Source of the DNA: Agromyces soli
Lineage (GTDB): Bacteria; Actinomycetota; Actinomycetes; Actinomycetales; Microbacteriaceae
Reading direction: 5' to 3'
Assembly: GCF_022811605.1 (NCBI RefSeq)
Contig: NZ_CP094533.1
Coordinates: 1,488,001-1,552,000, forward strand
Length of the DNA: 64,000 nt
Shown: positions 17,216 to 25,595 of the stretch, piece after piece
Numbering within the stretch: the stretch's first letter is position 1
How the letters are laid out: the number at the start of each line of letters is the position of its first letter
Program-made: the position numbers and the translations under genes
The notes under the pieces: model-generated
Databases searched by the model: none
What the model was told of the DNA's origin: nothing
The model's input: only the letters and a program-made list of their open reading frames with translations

Positions 17216-18100
17216 TCAGCCCGCCGGCGCGGGCGGTGCGGGCGGGGCCTGCGCCTGGCGCACCGCGCCGACGGAGGCCGCGATCACGAGCGCGACGGCG
17301 AGCCCGCCGACCCAGGTGAAGTGCTGGCCGAGCAGCACCAGCCCGGTGAGCGTCGCGATCGCCGGCGCCAGGCTCATCAGCACCGCGAACGCCCCCGCGC
17401 GGAGCCGGCGCAGCGCGATCAGCTCCAGCGCGTAGGGGATGGTGGAGGAGAGGATCGCGACCGCCGCGCCGAGCCCGAGCACCTCCGGCCGCAGCAGCAC
17501 CGCGCCCGAGCTCGCGATGCCGAACGGCAGCACCGCGACGGCGCCGACGGCCATCGCCAGCGCGAGCCCCTCGAAGCGCGGGAAGCGCTGCCCCGTGCGC
17601 GCCGACAGCAGGATGTACCCCGCCCACGTCGCCCCGGCCCCCGCCGCGAAGACCACGCCGATCGGGTCGAGGTGGCCGAAGCTGCCCTGGCCGAGCAGCA
17701 CGACGCCGATCGCGGCGAGTCCGGCCCACAGCCACGAGGAGGCGCGCCGCCCCGTGATCACCGAGAGGGCGAGCGGCCCGAGCACCTCGATCGTGACGGC
17801 CGCGCCGAGCGGGATCCGCTCCAGCGAGAGGTAGAACAGCGCGTTCATGAGCGCGAGGACGAGCCCGAAGCCGGCGACCGTGAGCCAGTCGGCGCCGCTG
17901 CGGCCGCGCAGGCGCGGCCGGGCGATCGCGAGCAGGATGACGGCGGAGAACACCAGGCGGAGGCTCACCATGCCGAGCGGTCCGACGGTCGGGAAGAGGA
18001 TGACGGCGATCGCCGCGCCGACCTCCTGGCAGGCGAGGCCGAGCACGACGAGGGACGTCGCGGCGACGGCCCCGCCGCGCGCCGCGGGCCTCGCGGTCAC
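17216..18100 (-). CDS. EamA/RhtA-type drug/metabolite exporter
   Basis: A 294-residue protein with about ten hydrophobic helices arranged as two EamA repeats (for example PLGMVSLRLVFSAVILL in the first and GVVFAAGAGATWAGYILL in the second). It resembles RhtA-type threonine/homoserine exporters, though the substrate cannot be fixed. A GTG start at 18100 overlaps the upstream DUF1801 stop codon (GTGA). The C-terminus is a Pro/Ala tail. Confidence 0.82.
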   Translation of the reverse strand: MTARPAARGGAVAATSLVVLGLACQEVGAAIAVILFPTVGPLGMVSLRLVFSAVILLAIARPRLRGRSGADWLTVAGFGLVLALMNALFYLSLERIPLGAAVTIEVLGPLALSVITGRRASSWLWAGLAAIGVVLLGQGSFGHLDPIGVVFAAGAGATWAGYILLSARTGQRFPRFEGLALAMAVGAVAVLPFGIASSGAVLLRPEVLGLGAAVAILSSTIPYALELIALRRLRAGAFAVLMSLAPAIATLTGLVLLGQHFTWVGGLAVALVIAASVGAVRQAQAPPAPPAPAG

Positions 18101-18522
18101 GCGCCGCCGTCGCGGGCGAGGCCGCCGAAGTCGCCCGCCGTGACCACCGCGTACGAGGCGGCGACGATCCGCTCGAGCACCGCCAGGTCGAGCTGCTCCA
18201 GGTCTTTCAGGTAGAGGCATCCGACGCCGGTGGTGTGCGGTCCGAGCGCGGCGAGCTCCGCCTCGTACGCGCCGACGCCGTCGGCGAGGTAGACGGTCGC
18301 CGCGGGCTTCCGCGGCGAGAACGCGGCCGCGGGCGCATCGCCCTCGCGGCCGCTCGGGTAGCGGTAGTGGTACTCCCCGAACGCGACGATCGACGGCCCC
18401 CACATCCGCGCGGGCTCGCCCGTCACGCGCGACATCAGCGCCAGCAGGGTCTCCGCGTCGCGGCGCCGCACGGGGTGCGTCACGCCGTCGAGGAACGCGC
18501 GCACCGAGGCATCCGAGGTCAT
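18097..18522 (-). CDS. DUF1801-domain protein
   Basis: A 141-residue soluble protein with the DUF1801 pattern: RRRDAETLLALMSRVTGEPARMWGPSIVAFGEYHYRY, then FSPRKPAATVYL and the C-terminal CLYLKDLEQLDLAVLERIV. DUF1801 members are small cytosolic proteins of unknown function, sometimes linked to iron chaperone-like folds. It overlaps the EamA exporter gene by four bases and so is cotranscribed with it. Confidence 0.85.
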   Translation of the reverse strand: MTSDASVRAFLDGVTHPVRRRDAETLLALMSRVTGEPARMWGPSIVAFGEYHYRYPSGREGDAPAAAFSPRKPAATVYLADGVGAYEAELAALGPHTTGVGCLYLKDLEQLDLAVLERIVAASYAVVTAGDFGGLARDGGA

Positions 18523-18532
18523 GCTCGCGAGC

Positions 18533-20668
18533 CTACCGCCGGCGGTTCGCGCCGGCGCCGGGGACGGGACGCCTGGGCACCGGGCGCACCGGCTCGCCGC
18601 GCCGGTCCTGACCGGGCAGCGGCCGGGAGCGGCGGCCGTAGATCATGTCGCTGGAGTCGAGCAGCCACGGCACGAGCGCGACGGTGACGCCGTGCACGAG
18701 CATGAGCTTCTGCCGGATGCGCCGCGCCTTGTGGTTGTGCAGGATGTTCTCCCACCAGTGGCCCACGATGTACTGCGGCATGTACACCGTCACGACCTCG
18801 GAGCCGTGCTCCTCGCGGTGCTGCTTGATGTACTTGATGAGGGGGGAGCTGAGATCGCGGTACGGCGAGGCGAGGATGCGCAGCTTCACGTGGATGTTCT
18901 GCTTCACCCAGTCGCGCTTCAGCTGCTTCGTCTGCTCCTCGTCGATCGAGACGTGCACGGCCTCGATGCTGTCGTGCTTCGCGGCGATCGCGTAGTCGAG
19001 CGCCTTCAGCGTCGGCTTCTGCATCCGCCCGACGAGCACGATCGCGTGATCGCCCGCCGAGCCGAACGTCGTCGTCGCGTCGACCTCGATCTCGCGCTCG
19101 ACGTCGCGGTAGTAGCGGTGCACGCCGAGCATCAGCAGGAACAGGATCGGCATCATCAGGAAGACCATCCACGCGCCGTGCGTGAACTTCGTGATCGTCA
19201 CGACGATGAGCACGACCGCAGTCAGGCTCGCGCCGAAGGCGTTGATGCACAGCGAGCGGATCATCGCCCCGCGCGTCATCGGCCGGTCGTCGTCGGCGGC
19301 CGGCCCGGGGCGGCCCCGCTTCCGGTAGCTCGTGCGGGGCTGGCGCAGCAGCCGGATCCAGTGCCGCACCATGCCGGACTGGCCGAGCGTGAACGACACG
19401 AACACGCCGATGATGTACAGCTGGATGAGGAGCGTCAGATTGGCCTGGAAGATCACCAGGATGATCGCCGCCGCCGTCGCCAGGATGATGACGCCGTTCG
19501 AGTAGATCAGCCGGTCGCCACGGGTCGACAGCGACTTCGGCGCGTAGCCGTCGCGGGCGAGCACCGAGCCGAGCAGTGGGAAGCCGTTGAACGCGGTGTT
19601 CGCGGCGAGCAGCAGCACGAGGGCGGCGGCCGCCTGGATCACGAAGAACAGGATCGAGCTGTTTCCGAACACCGCAGCGGCGATCTGCGCGATGAGGCTC
19701 GGCTGCGGCGCCGTCGCGCACTCGTCCCAGCCGATCAGGCTGCACGGGTCCTCGGCGTAGTGCACGCCGGAGACGAGGGCGAGGGTCGTGAGGCCGACGA
19801 AGAGCACGATCGCGAGCCCGGCCATCAGCATCAGGGTCTTCTGCGCGTTGCGCACCTTCGGCCGGCGGAACGCGGGCACGCCGTTCGCGACCGCCTCGAC
19901 ACCGGTGAGGGCGGAGCATCCGCTCGCGAACGAGCGCAGCAGCAGGAGGACGAACGCCGCCTGCACGAGCTGCTCGCCCTCGACCTGGTACGCCGCCGAC
20001 TCCGCGACGGGCGGGTTGCCCATCAGGATCTGCACGAGCCCCGTGCCGATGAGCAGCAGCACGCTCCCCGCGAAGAGGTAGGTCGGCACCGCGAACGCCT
20101 TGCCGGACTCGCTCACCCCGCGGAGGTTCACCGCCGCGAGCAGCACCACGAAGAGCACGGCGAGCTCGACCCGCCACGGGTTCAGCTCGGGGAATGCGGA
20201 GATGATGTTGTCGACACCCGAGGCGACCGAGACGACGACCGTCATCACGTAGTCGACGAGCAGGGCGGAGGCCACGAGCACGCCGGCCTTCTCGCCGAGG
20301 TTCTTGTGCGCCACCTCGTAGTCGCCGCCGCCCGAGGGGTAGGCGCGGATCAGCTGTCGGTAGCTCAGCGCCACCGTCGCGAGCAGCAGCACGACCACCG
20401 CCGCGACCCAGGGCGCGAAGGCCAGGAACGCGAGCCCGCCCGCGGTGAGCACCATCAGGAGCTCCTGCGGGGCGTACGCCACCGAGGAGAGCGCGTCGCT
20501 CGCGAACACGGGCAGCGCGACGCGCTTGGGGAGCAGCTGCCCCTCGAGTCGCTCGGTGGGCAGCGGGTCGCCGATGATCCAATGCTTCGGCGACTTCAGT
20601 TCTGCGGGCGGTTCCTCCGCCTCATTCGTCACGGCGGATGACACTACACCCGTTGCGACGGCTGTCAA
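18533..20668 (-). CDS. KimA-like APC-family potassium importer
   Basis: A 711-residue permease with about twelve helices and a ~230-residue C-terminal cytosolic part. The segment RVALPVFASDALSSVAYAPQE matches the KimA group; Asp58 and Tyr65 have the same spacing as the potassium-site Asp/Tyr pair known in Bacillus KimA. The C-terminal domain (GDHAIVLVGRMQKPTLKALDYA) is the USP-like domain that binds c-di-AMP in KimA. The start is uncertain: TTG at 20668 gives the longest product, with GTG codons about 10 and 14 codons downstream as alternatives, none with a good Shine-Dalgarno. No c-di-AMP riboswitch is visible upstream. Confidence 0.82.
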   Translation of the reverse strand: MTAVATGVVSSAVTNEAEEPPAELKSPKHWIIGDPLPTERLEGQLLPKRVALPVFASDALSSVAYAPQELLMVLTAGGLAFLAFAPWVAAVVVLLLATVALSYRQLIRAYPSGGGDYEVAHKNLGEKAGVLVASALLVDYVMTVVVSVASGVDNIISAFPELNPWRVELAVLFVVLLAAVNLRGVSESGKAFAVPTYLFAGSVLLLIGTGLVQILMGNPPVAESAAYQVEGEQLVQAAFVLLLLRSFASGCSALTGVEAVANGVPAFRRPKVRNAQKTLMLMAGLAIVLFVGLTTLALVSGVHYAEDPCSLIGWDECATAPQPSLIAQIAAAVFGNSSILFFVIQAAAALVLLLAANTAFNGFPLLGSVLARDGYAPKSLSTRGDRLIYSNGVIILATAAAIILVIFQANLTLLIQLYIIGVFVSFTLGQSGMVRHWIRLLRQPRTSYRKRGRPGPAADDDRPMTRGAMIRSLCINAFGASLTAVVLIVVTITKFTHGAWMVFLMMPILFLLMLGVHRYYRDVEREIEVDATTTFGSAGDHAIVLVGRMQKPTLKALDYAIAAKHDSIEAVHVSIDEEQTKQLKRDWVKQNIHVKLRILASPYRDLSSPLIKYIKQHREEHGSEVVTVYMPQYIVGHWWENILHNHKARRIRQKLMLVHGVTVALVPWLLDSSDMIYGRRSRPLPGQDRRGEPVRPVPRRPVPGAGANRRR

Positions 20669-20759
20669 GTCGGCTTGCTACCCTGGAGCGCGATCCCGCC
20701 GGACGGCGGGCATCCCGCCCGATTCCGGGCGGGTCGAGACGCCGAGATCGGACCGAGAC

Positions 20760-21395
20760 GTGAACCGTGCGACGCAGCTCGCGCGCGGAGCCGCCGCCGC
20801 AGCGGTGGCCCTGTTCCTCGCGGCGTTCTCGCACGGCGCCGCCGCGGGCGAGGCCCCCGGCGGGCCGGGGCTCGCGCTCTCCGCGTTCGTCGCGCTCGCC
20901 GTGTCGGTCGCCCTCGTCGGGCGGCGCAGCTCGCCCCTCCGCGTGGTGCTCGCGACCGCGGCGAGCCAGCTCGTCTTCCACCTGCTGTTCTCCGTCGGCG
21001 CGGGCGCGGGCGGTGCCGGCGCGCTGCTCCGGGTCTCGGGGGACGCGCACCACCCGACCGTGACGGCGCTGCCGGATGCCTCGGGCGCGACGGCTGCGCC
21101 CCTCCTCGGGCACGGGCACACGGATGCCGCGATGCTCCTCGGCCACGTGCTCGCCTGGCTCGCCACCGTCGCCTACCTGCTCGCCGTCGAGGCCGCCGCC
21201 TGGCGCGCCCTCCGCCGGACCGCCCGCGCCGTGCTCGTGCGGGCCGTCGACGAGGCATCCGCGCTCGCCGCCATCCCCGTCCCAGCCGGTCCGCTCGTGC
21301 GACCGCTCGCCCGCGACCGCGCGCGCCTGCGCGGTCGCCAGCTCGTCGCCCAGCTGCGGCACCGCGGCCCGCCGCGCCACCCCGCCTTCGCCTGA
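20760..21395 (+). CDS. His-containing membrane protein upstream of CopC
   Basis: A 211-residue protein with an N-terminal hydrophobic segment (AAAAAVALFLAAFSHGA), two more in the first 85 residues and one at about 120-145. A loop between them is His-rich (DAHHPTV and GHGHTDAAM). It begins with GTG. I do not recognise a named family; the position 75 bp before a CopC-type gene, the same strand and the His clusters suggest a copper-linked partner. Divergent from the KimA-like gene. A short perfect hairpin, GGCGGG-CAT-CCCGCC, precedes it at about 20704-20719. Confidence 0.65.
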   Translation: MNRATQLARGAAAAAVALFLAAFSHGAAAGEAPGGPGLALSAFVALAVSVALVGRRSSPLRVVLATAASQLVFHLLFSVGAGAGGAGALLRVSGDAHHPTVTALPDASGATAAPLLGHGHTDAAMLLGHVLAWLATVAYLLAVEAAAWRALRRTARAVLVRAVDEASALAAIPVPAGPLVRPLARDRARLRGRQLVAQLRHRGPPRHPAFA

Positions 21396-21470
21396 ACCCG
21401 GCCGCACCGCGGCCACCACTCGCGTCCGCGCGGGCCCCTGCGCCCCGGACGCACGAAGACGGGATTCCCC

Positions 21471-22106
21471 ATGCACCGCACCGCCACCACCATCGCTGCC
21501 ACCGCTCCCACGGCCGCACCCCGCCGGCGACTGCTCGCCCTCGGCGCCATCGCGCTCGCCGCGGGCGCGTGGCTCGGCCTCGCGAACGCCCAGTCCGCCT
21601 CGGCCCACGACGAGCTGATCGCCTCGACCCCCAAGGCCGGTGAGGTGCTCGACGCCTCGCCCGCCGAGGTGAAGCTCACCTTCTCGGACGACATCATCCC
21701 CGTCGGCACCGCGATCGAGGTCGTCGACCACCACGGCGAGTCGATCGACTCGGGCGAGGCCGTCGTCGCCGGCCCCGAGGTGACCGCGACGCTGCCGGCC
21801 GAGCTCTCCGGCGAGTACCAGATCCGCTGGCGCGCCGTGTCGAGCGACGGCCACGTCATCGACGGCACGATCGACTTCGGCGTCGGCTCGGGTGCGACCG
21901 GCACCTGGACCGAGGAGGCGCCGCACGACGCCGCCGCGAGCGGCGACGGGCACGACGCCGCCGCCGAGGCCGGGCACGACGAGGCATCCGACGGCCCCGA
22001 CGGCTGGGCGATCGCCGGCATCGCGGGCGGCATCCTGGGCGTCGCCGCCCTCGCCGCCGCGATCGTCGTCTTCGCCCGGGCCCGCCGCCGCGACCCCAAG
22101 GCTTGA
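21471..22106 (+). CDS. CopC-domain copper-binding protein, membrane-anchored
   Basis: A 211-residue protein. A long signal sequence ends at SASA, leaving His46 (HDELIAS) as the mature N-terminus, as expected for the CopC copper(II) site. The CopC beta-sandwich follows: TPKAGEVLDASPAEVKLTFSDDI, the middle VVDHHG and the closing SSDGHVIDGTIDFGV. After a His/Asp-rich linker comes one C-terminal helix (IAGIAGGILGVAALAAAIVVF) and an Arg-rich stop-transfer. It probably scavenges or sequesters copper outside the membrane. Confidence 0.88.
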   Translation: MHRTATTIAATAPTAAPRRRLLALGAIALAAGAWLGLANAQSASAHDELIASTPKAGEVLDASPAEVKLTFSDDIIPVGTAIEVVDHHGESIDSGEAVVAGPEVTATLPAELSGEYQIRWRAVSSDGHVIDGTIDFGVGSGATGTWTEEAPHDAAASGDGHDAAAEAGHDEASDGPDGWAIAGIAGGILGVAALAAAIVVFARARRRDPKA

Positions 22107-22112
22107 CTCCCT

Positions 22113-22156
22113 CCCCCGAGTTGCCCGACTTTCATGAAAGTCGGGCAACTCGGGGG
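22113..22156. repeat. 36-bp intergenic palindrome, copy 3 (AGTTG type)
   Basis: The perfect core is 22117-22152, half-site CGAGTTGCCCGACTTTCA; matching C and G runs extend the palindrome to 44 bp. It lies 7 bp after the CopC stop codon and between convergent genes, an ideal place for a bidirectional terminator. Confidence 0.95.
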
Positions 22157-22243
22157 GTGGGCGCGGGCTTGTGTCGAGCGAGGTGCACGACGGATGCGCC
22201 GGCGCGCCGGCGCTGCACGGCGTGCCACGCGGACCGTCGTGCG

Positions 22244-22621
22244 TCAGCGGGCGAGCAGGTACCCGGCGCCCGCCGCCGCGAAGCCGAGCACGAGCGTGAC
22301 GAAGACGTTGAGGAGGGCGGCCCGCCAACGCCCGCCGTCGAGGAGCTCGATCGTCTCGACGCTCCAGGTGCTGAAGGTCGTCAGCCCGCCGCAGAACCCG
22401 GTCACGAGAATGAGCCGCCAGTCGGCCGAGACGGCGGCGCGCTCCGCGAGCCCGATGACGACGCCGGCGACCGCCGAGCCGACGACGTTCACGATCAGGA
22501 TGCCGCCCGGCAGGTGACCCGGCCGCACCGGGAAGCGCCGCGACAGGAGATAGCGGATGACGGCGCCGAGGCTGCCCGCGACGAGCACGGTCGCGATGAC
22601 GAGGGGACTGAGGGCGGTCAC
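22244..22621 (-). CDS. crcB: CrcB/Fluc fluoride channel subunit 2
   Basis: A 125-residue, four-helix membrane protein. The CrcB hallmarks are present: GGILIVNVVGSAVAGVVIGL with the conserved Asn, and GFCGGLTTFSTWSVE with the TTFST pore motif. Fluc channels export fluoride as antiparallel dimers. The GTG start overlaps the stop codon of the partner gene (GTGA), so the two subunits are made together and probably form a heterodimer. Confidence 0.93.
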   Translation of the reverse strand: MTALSPLVIATVLVAGSLGAVIRYLLSRRFPVRPGHLPGGILIVNVVGSAVAGVVIGLAERAAVSADWRLILVTGFCGGLTTFSTWSVETIELLDGGRWRAALLNVFVTLVLGFAAAGAGYLLAR

Positions 22622-23037
22622 AGCGTCTCCCCGGAGTCGGTGATCGTGTCCGGCATGCGGCGGCGGCCGATCCGCGAGCCGAGCCAGAGTCCCGCGGCCG
22701 CGGCCGCGAGACCGGCGAGCACGGAGACGACGAGGTAGAGCGCCGCGGTGAGGTGCGCGCCCTCGCGCTCGAGCACGACGAGCGAGGCCATCACGGCCGA
22801 CAACGTCGTGAAGGAGCCGAGCACGCCCGAACCGACACCGGCCTTCAGCCACGCGGGCGTCGAGGGACGGCGCCACAGCCCGCCGGCGAGCCAGCCCAGC
22901 GCGAAGGCGCCGACGAGATTGACGAGCAGCGTCTCCAGCGGGAACTCGTGATCGGCGTGCGGGAACGCGAGGTCGAAGACGAGGCGCAGCCCGGTGCCGA
23001 GGAGCCCGCCGACGGCGACCGCGAGGATGTTGCGCAC
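22618..23037 (-). CDS. crcB: CrcB/Fluc fluoride channel subunit 1
   Basis: A 139-residue CrcB protein with four helices. LETLLVNLVGAFALGWLAG carries the conserved Asn and GSGVLGSFTTLSAVMAS the pore motif, here FTTLS rather than FTTFS. It starts with GTG at 23037 and overlaps subunit 2 by four bases. No fluoride riboswitch is visible in the 28 bp separating it from the PadR gene, so expression is probably from a promoter in or beyond that gene. Confidence 0.92.
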   Translation of the reverse strand: MRNILAVAVGGLLGTGLRLVFDLAFPHADHEFPLETLLVNLVGAFALGWLAGGLWRRPSTPAWLKAGVGSGVLGSFTTLSAVMASLVVLEREGAHLTAALYLVVSVLAGLAAAAAGLWLGSRIGRRRMPDTITDSGETL

Positions 23038-23065
23038 GTGTCGAGGGTAGCGCCGCCGTGCCGGA

Positions 23066-23680
23066 TCAGCGGTCGGCGAAGGTGCCGAGCACCTCGGCGC
23101 GCACCTCGGCGAGCCGGGCCCGCAGCAGGTCGACGGTGGCGGGGGCGACCCGGCCGCGGCTCGCCTGCCGGCGCAGTTCGGTGCGCAGCTGCTGGCGGAA
23201 CTCGTTCAGCACCACGTCGGCCTCGTGCACGGCGCGGTTCGAGTCGGCGTGCAGGTTCACGGTTTCGCCGCGCACGCTCGTCGCGGAGCGCTTCGCCTCG
23301 CGGGCGGCGCTCGCGAGCTCGGCGCGGAGGGAGCGCATCGCGTCGTCGACGTTCTGCCGCACGTCCTGCGCGAGCCGGCGCACCGAGTCGGTGACGTCGT
23401 TCTCGATGTCGTCGAGCTCGTGCCGCCTGGCGTCGAGCTCGGCTCGGCCGGCGTCGGTGATCTCGTAGATCGACTTGCGGCCGTCGCTCGTCTTGGTGAC
23501 GAGCCCCTCCTCTTCGAGCTTCGCGAGGCGCGGGTAGATGGTGCCGGCGCTCGGGGAGTAGGTGCCGCCGAAGCGCTCCGACAGCGCCTGGATGAGTTCG
23601 TAGCCGTGCCGCGGCCGCTCCTCGAGGAGGGCGAGCAGGTAGAGGCGCAGGCTGCCGTGCGCGAAGACCGGCGGGGTCAT
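23066..23680 (-). CDS. PadR-family transcriptional regulator
   Basis: A 204-residue regulator. The PadR winged helix is at the N-terminus (LRLYLLALLEERPRHGYELIQALSERFGG, then SAGTIYPRLAKLEEEGLV and the wing KSIYEITDAGR). The rest is a long coiled-coil-like, Arg/Glu-rich C-terminus, longer than the usual PadR type. Its start overlaps the DUF4097 stop codon (ATGA), so the two are cotranscribed. The twin CGATATATCG palindromes upstream of DUF4097 are the probable autoregulatory sites. Confidence 0.88.
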   Translation of the reverse strand: MTPPVFAHGSLRLYLLALLEERPRHGYELIQALSERFGGTYSPSAGTIYPRLAKLEEEGLVTKTSDGRKSIYEITDAGRAELDARRHELDDIENDVTDSVRRLAQDVRQNVDDAMRSLRAELASAAREAKRSATSVRGETVNLHADSNRAVHEADVVLNEFRQQLRTELRRQASRGRVAPATVDLLRARLAEVRAEVLGTFADR

Positions 23681-24537
23681 CGGGATGCCTCGTCGCTCGA
23701 GGATGCCGCGGCCGAGGCATCCGTCGTCTCCGCGACCGTGCGCCGCAGCACCGAGATGTTGCCCGAGACGCTGTTGGCGCCGAGGTCGAGCCAGGTGCCG
23801 GCGAGCTCACCGACGACGCGCTCGAAGCCCTTGCCGCGCATGCCCTTCACGGTGATGTCGTCGAGCACGAGCGTGCCGGCGACGGTGTTGATGCGGTAGC
23901 GGGCCCCGGCGCCGCCGGCGAAGCGCACGGTGAGGTCGCCCGAGACGGTGTTCGTGTCGATGCGGTCGGGGGTGCCGTGCGCGTCGACGATCATGTTGCC
24001 CGACACGGAGTCGGCGTTGAAGCTCGTGATCCCGCCGGTGGCGATGATGTCGCCGGACACGGTGTGGGCGGTGATGCGGCCGACATGGTTGCCGACCGAG
24101 ATCTCGCCGGAGACGCCGGACAGCTCGAGGTCGCCGTCGTGGTTGTCGATGACGAGCTCGCCGGAGACGGTGCTGAGCTTGGCGTCGCCGTCGAAGCCGG
24201 ATACGAGGGCGTCGCCGGAGACGACGCCGAGCTGCAGCACGACGTGGCGCGGGGCGAGGATCGAGACCTCGGCCTTGGCGTTGCCCGCCCAGCCCTTGAA
24301 GGCCTCGATGAAGTTGTCCCAGCGCAGCTGGGGGTGGTCGATCTCGAGCACGTCGCCGTCGATGGAGACGGCGAGTTCCTTGCCCGTGACGGTCGAGACC
24401 TCGACGCGGGCGCCGGGCTCGTCGTGCGCGATGACGTCGACCTTGCCGCCGATGAGGCTGACCTTGAGCTTGCGGACGAGCTCGAGGTCGATGATCCGGG
24501 ACTCGCCGGGGGCGATCACCCACTTCTCGATGGACAT
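23677..24537 (-). CDS. DUF4097-type beta-helix (adhesin-like) protein
   Basis: A 286-residue protein made of short repeated strands with the recurrent VSGD/VSGE element (TVSGELVIDNHDGDLELSGVSGEISVGNHVGRITAHTVSGDI in pattern), typical of DUF4097/DUF4098 right-handed beta-helix proteins. No signal peptide or membrane helix is seen, so it is probably cytosolic. DUF4097 genes often accompany PadR regulators, as here, but the function is unknown. The ATG at 24537 has a good AGGAG site; the longer frame upstream runs through the operators and is rejected. Confidence 0.85.
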   Translation of the reverse strand: MSIEKWVIAPGESRIIDLELVRKLKVSLIGGKVDVIAHDEPGARVEVSTVTGKELAVSIDGDVLEIDHPQLRWDNFIEAFKGWAGNAKAEVSILAPRHVVLQLGVVSGDALVSGFDGDAKLSTVSGELVIDNHDGDLELSGVSGEISVGNHVGRITAHTVSGDIIATGGITSFNADSVSGNMIVDAHGTPDRIDTNTVSGDLTVRFAGGAGARYRINTVAGTLVLDDITVKGMRGKGFERVVGELAGTWLDLGANSVSGNISVLRRTVAETTDASAAASSSDEASR

Positions 24538-24570
24538 TGCGACTCCTTGCTGGACGATGACACTGCTCGC

Positions 24571-24613
24571 GACGCGATATATCGCGTTTACGTGAGACAC
24601 GATATATCGCGTC
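24571..24613 (-). promoter_or_regulatory. Twin PadR-type operators
   Basis: Two palindromes, CGCGATATATCGCG at 24573-24586 and CGATATATCG at 24600-24609, are arranged so that the whole block is itself an inverted repeat: GACGCGATATATCG at 24571-24584 matches CGATATATCGCGTC at 24600-24613. They lie 34-76 bp before DUF4097, where the promoter must be, and are the only strongly AT-rich words there. Binding by the operon's own PadR protein is inferred. Confidence 0.75.
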
Positions 24614-24658
24614 TAGGGCGCATGCAAGGGCTCCGGGCGAAAACTCAGGCATCACGGC

Positions 24659-24689
24659 TTGACCTTGACGTAACGTCAAGTTCTACCGT
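24659..24689 (+). promoter_or_regulatory. MerR-type promoter with 19-bp spacer and operator
   Basis: The -35 TTGACC (24659-24664) and -10 TACCGT (24684-24689) are separated by 19 bp, the over-long spacer that MerR proteins correct by twisting DNA. The spacer holds the perfect palindrome CTTGACGT-A-ACGTCAAG (24664-24680). It is 20 bp before the TipAS-type MerR gene, so that gene is probably autoactivated. Confidence 0.8.
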
Positions 24690-24708
24690 GGACCCCGGAG
24701 GTTGAGAC

Positions 24709-25467
24709 GTGGACTGGTCGATTCAAGAGATCGCGAAGCTCGCCGGGACGACGAGCCGCACCCTGCGGCACTACGACGATCTCGGCCTGCTCGCGCCCAC
24801 GAGGGTCGCCGGCAACGGCTACCGCCACTACGACGAGCGCGCGCTCGTGCGGCTGCAACGGATCCTGCTGCTGCGCGAGCTCGGGCTCGGCCTGCCCGCC
24901 ATCGCCGAGGTGCTCGAGGGCAGCGCCGACGAGGCGCGCGCCCTCGAAGCCCATCTCGGCTGGCTGCGGCAGGAGCAAGGCCGACTGGCGCGGCAGATCG
25001 CGTCGGTCGAGAAGACGATCACGGCATTGGAAGGAGGTGAACGACTGATGGCAGACGAGATGTTCGACGGCTTCGACCACACCGTGCACCGCGCGGAGGT
25101 CGAACAGCGCTGGGGCGCCGAGGCGTATGCCGCCGGCGACCGCTGGTGGCGCGGACTCGGCGAGACCGGTCAGCGCGAGTGGAAGGCCCGCACGGCGGCG
25201 CTCTCCCGCGACTGGACCGCGGCGGCCGAATCCGGGCTCGCCCCGGACGGCGCCGAGGCGCAGGCGCTCGCGAAGCGTCACGTCGAGTGGCTGACCGGCG
25301 TGCCCGGCACGCCCGCGGCGGTTCCCGGCGGCGACGTCAAGGGCTACGTGCTCGGCCTCGGCGAGATGTACGTCGCGGACCCGCGCTTCGGGGCGAACTA
25401 CGGCGGCCAGGCCGGCGCGGAGTTCGTCCGCGACGCGCTGCGCGCCTACGCCGAGCGCGAGCTCTGA
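24709..25467 (+). CDS. MerR-family regulator with TipAS ligand domain
   Basis: A 252-residue TipA-like activator. Residues 1-70 are the MerR DNA-binding domain (SIQEIAKLAGTTSRTLRHYDDLGLLAP and GYRHYDERALVRLQRI), followed by a coiled coil (about 75-110), and then the TipAS antibiotic-binding domain (MFDGFDHTVHRAEVEQRWGAEAY, then DPRFGANYGGQAGAEFVRDAL). TipAS domains bind thiopeptides and other multidrug ligands. It starts with GTG and is preceded by a perfect MerR-type promoter. No drug-resistance gene is adjacent on this strand, so its regulon lies elsewhere. Confidence 0.9.
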   Translation: MDWSIQEIAKLAGTTSRTLRHYDDLGLLAPTRVAGNGYRHYDERALVRLQRILLLRELGLGLPAIAEVLEGSADEARALEAHLGWLRQEQGRLARQIASVEKTITALEGGERLMADEMFDGFDHTVHRAEVEQRWGAEAYAAGDRWWRGLGETGQREWKARTAALSRDWTAAAESGLAPDGAEAQALAKRHVEWLTGVPGTPAAVPGGDVKGYVLGLGEMYVADPRFGANYGGQAGAEFVRDALRAYAEREL

Positions 25468-25486
25468 CCCGCGCCGCTTCCTACTC

Positions 25487-25522
25487 CGAGTTGCCCGACT
25501 TTCATGAAAGTCGGGCAACTCG
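25487..25522. repeat. 36-bp intergenic palindrome, copy 4 (AGTTG type)
   Basis: A perfect copy with half-site CGAGTTGCCCGACTTTCA, 19 bp after the TipAS-type gene and 73 bp from the end of the convergent YczE-type gene. Confidence 0.95.
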
Positions 25523-25595
25523 ACGTTTGGGTGCGCGTGCGCTGCGGCCCCCGAGGTGTCCCGGCCCGGGGGCCGCAGCGGTCGGTTGGCGCCGC

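Noticed and set aside
20669-20759. c-di-AMP riboswitch before the KimA-like gene
   Set aside because: The region is short and the conserved riboswitch segments were not seen.
23038-23065. Fluoride riboswitch before the crcB pair
   Set aside because: Only 28 bp separate the genes and no riboswitch core was recognised.
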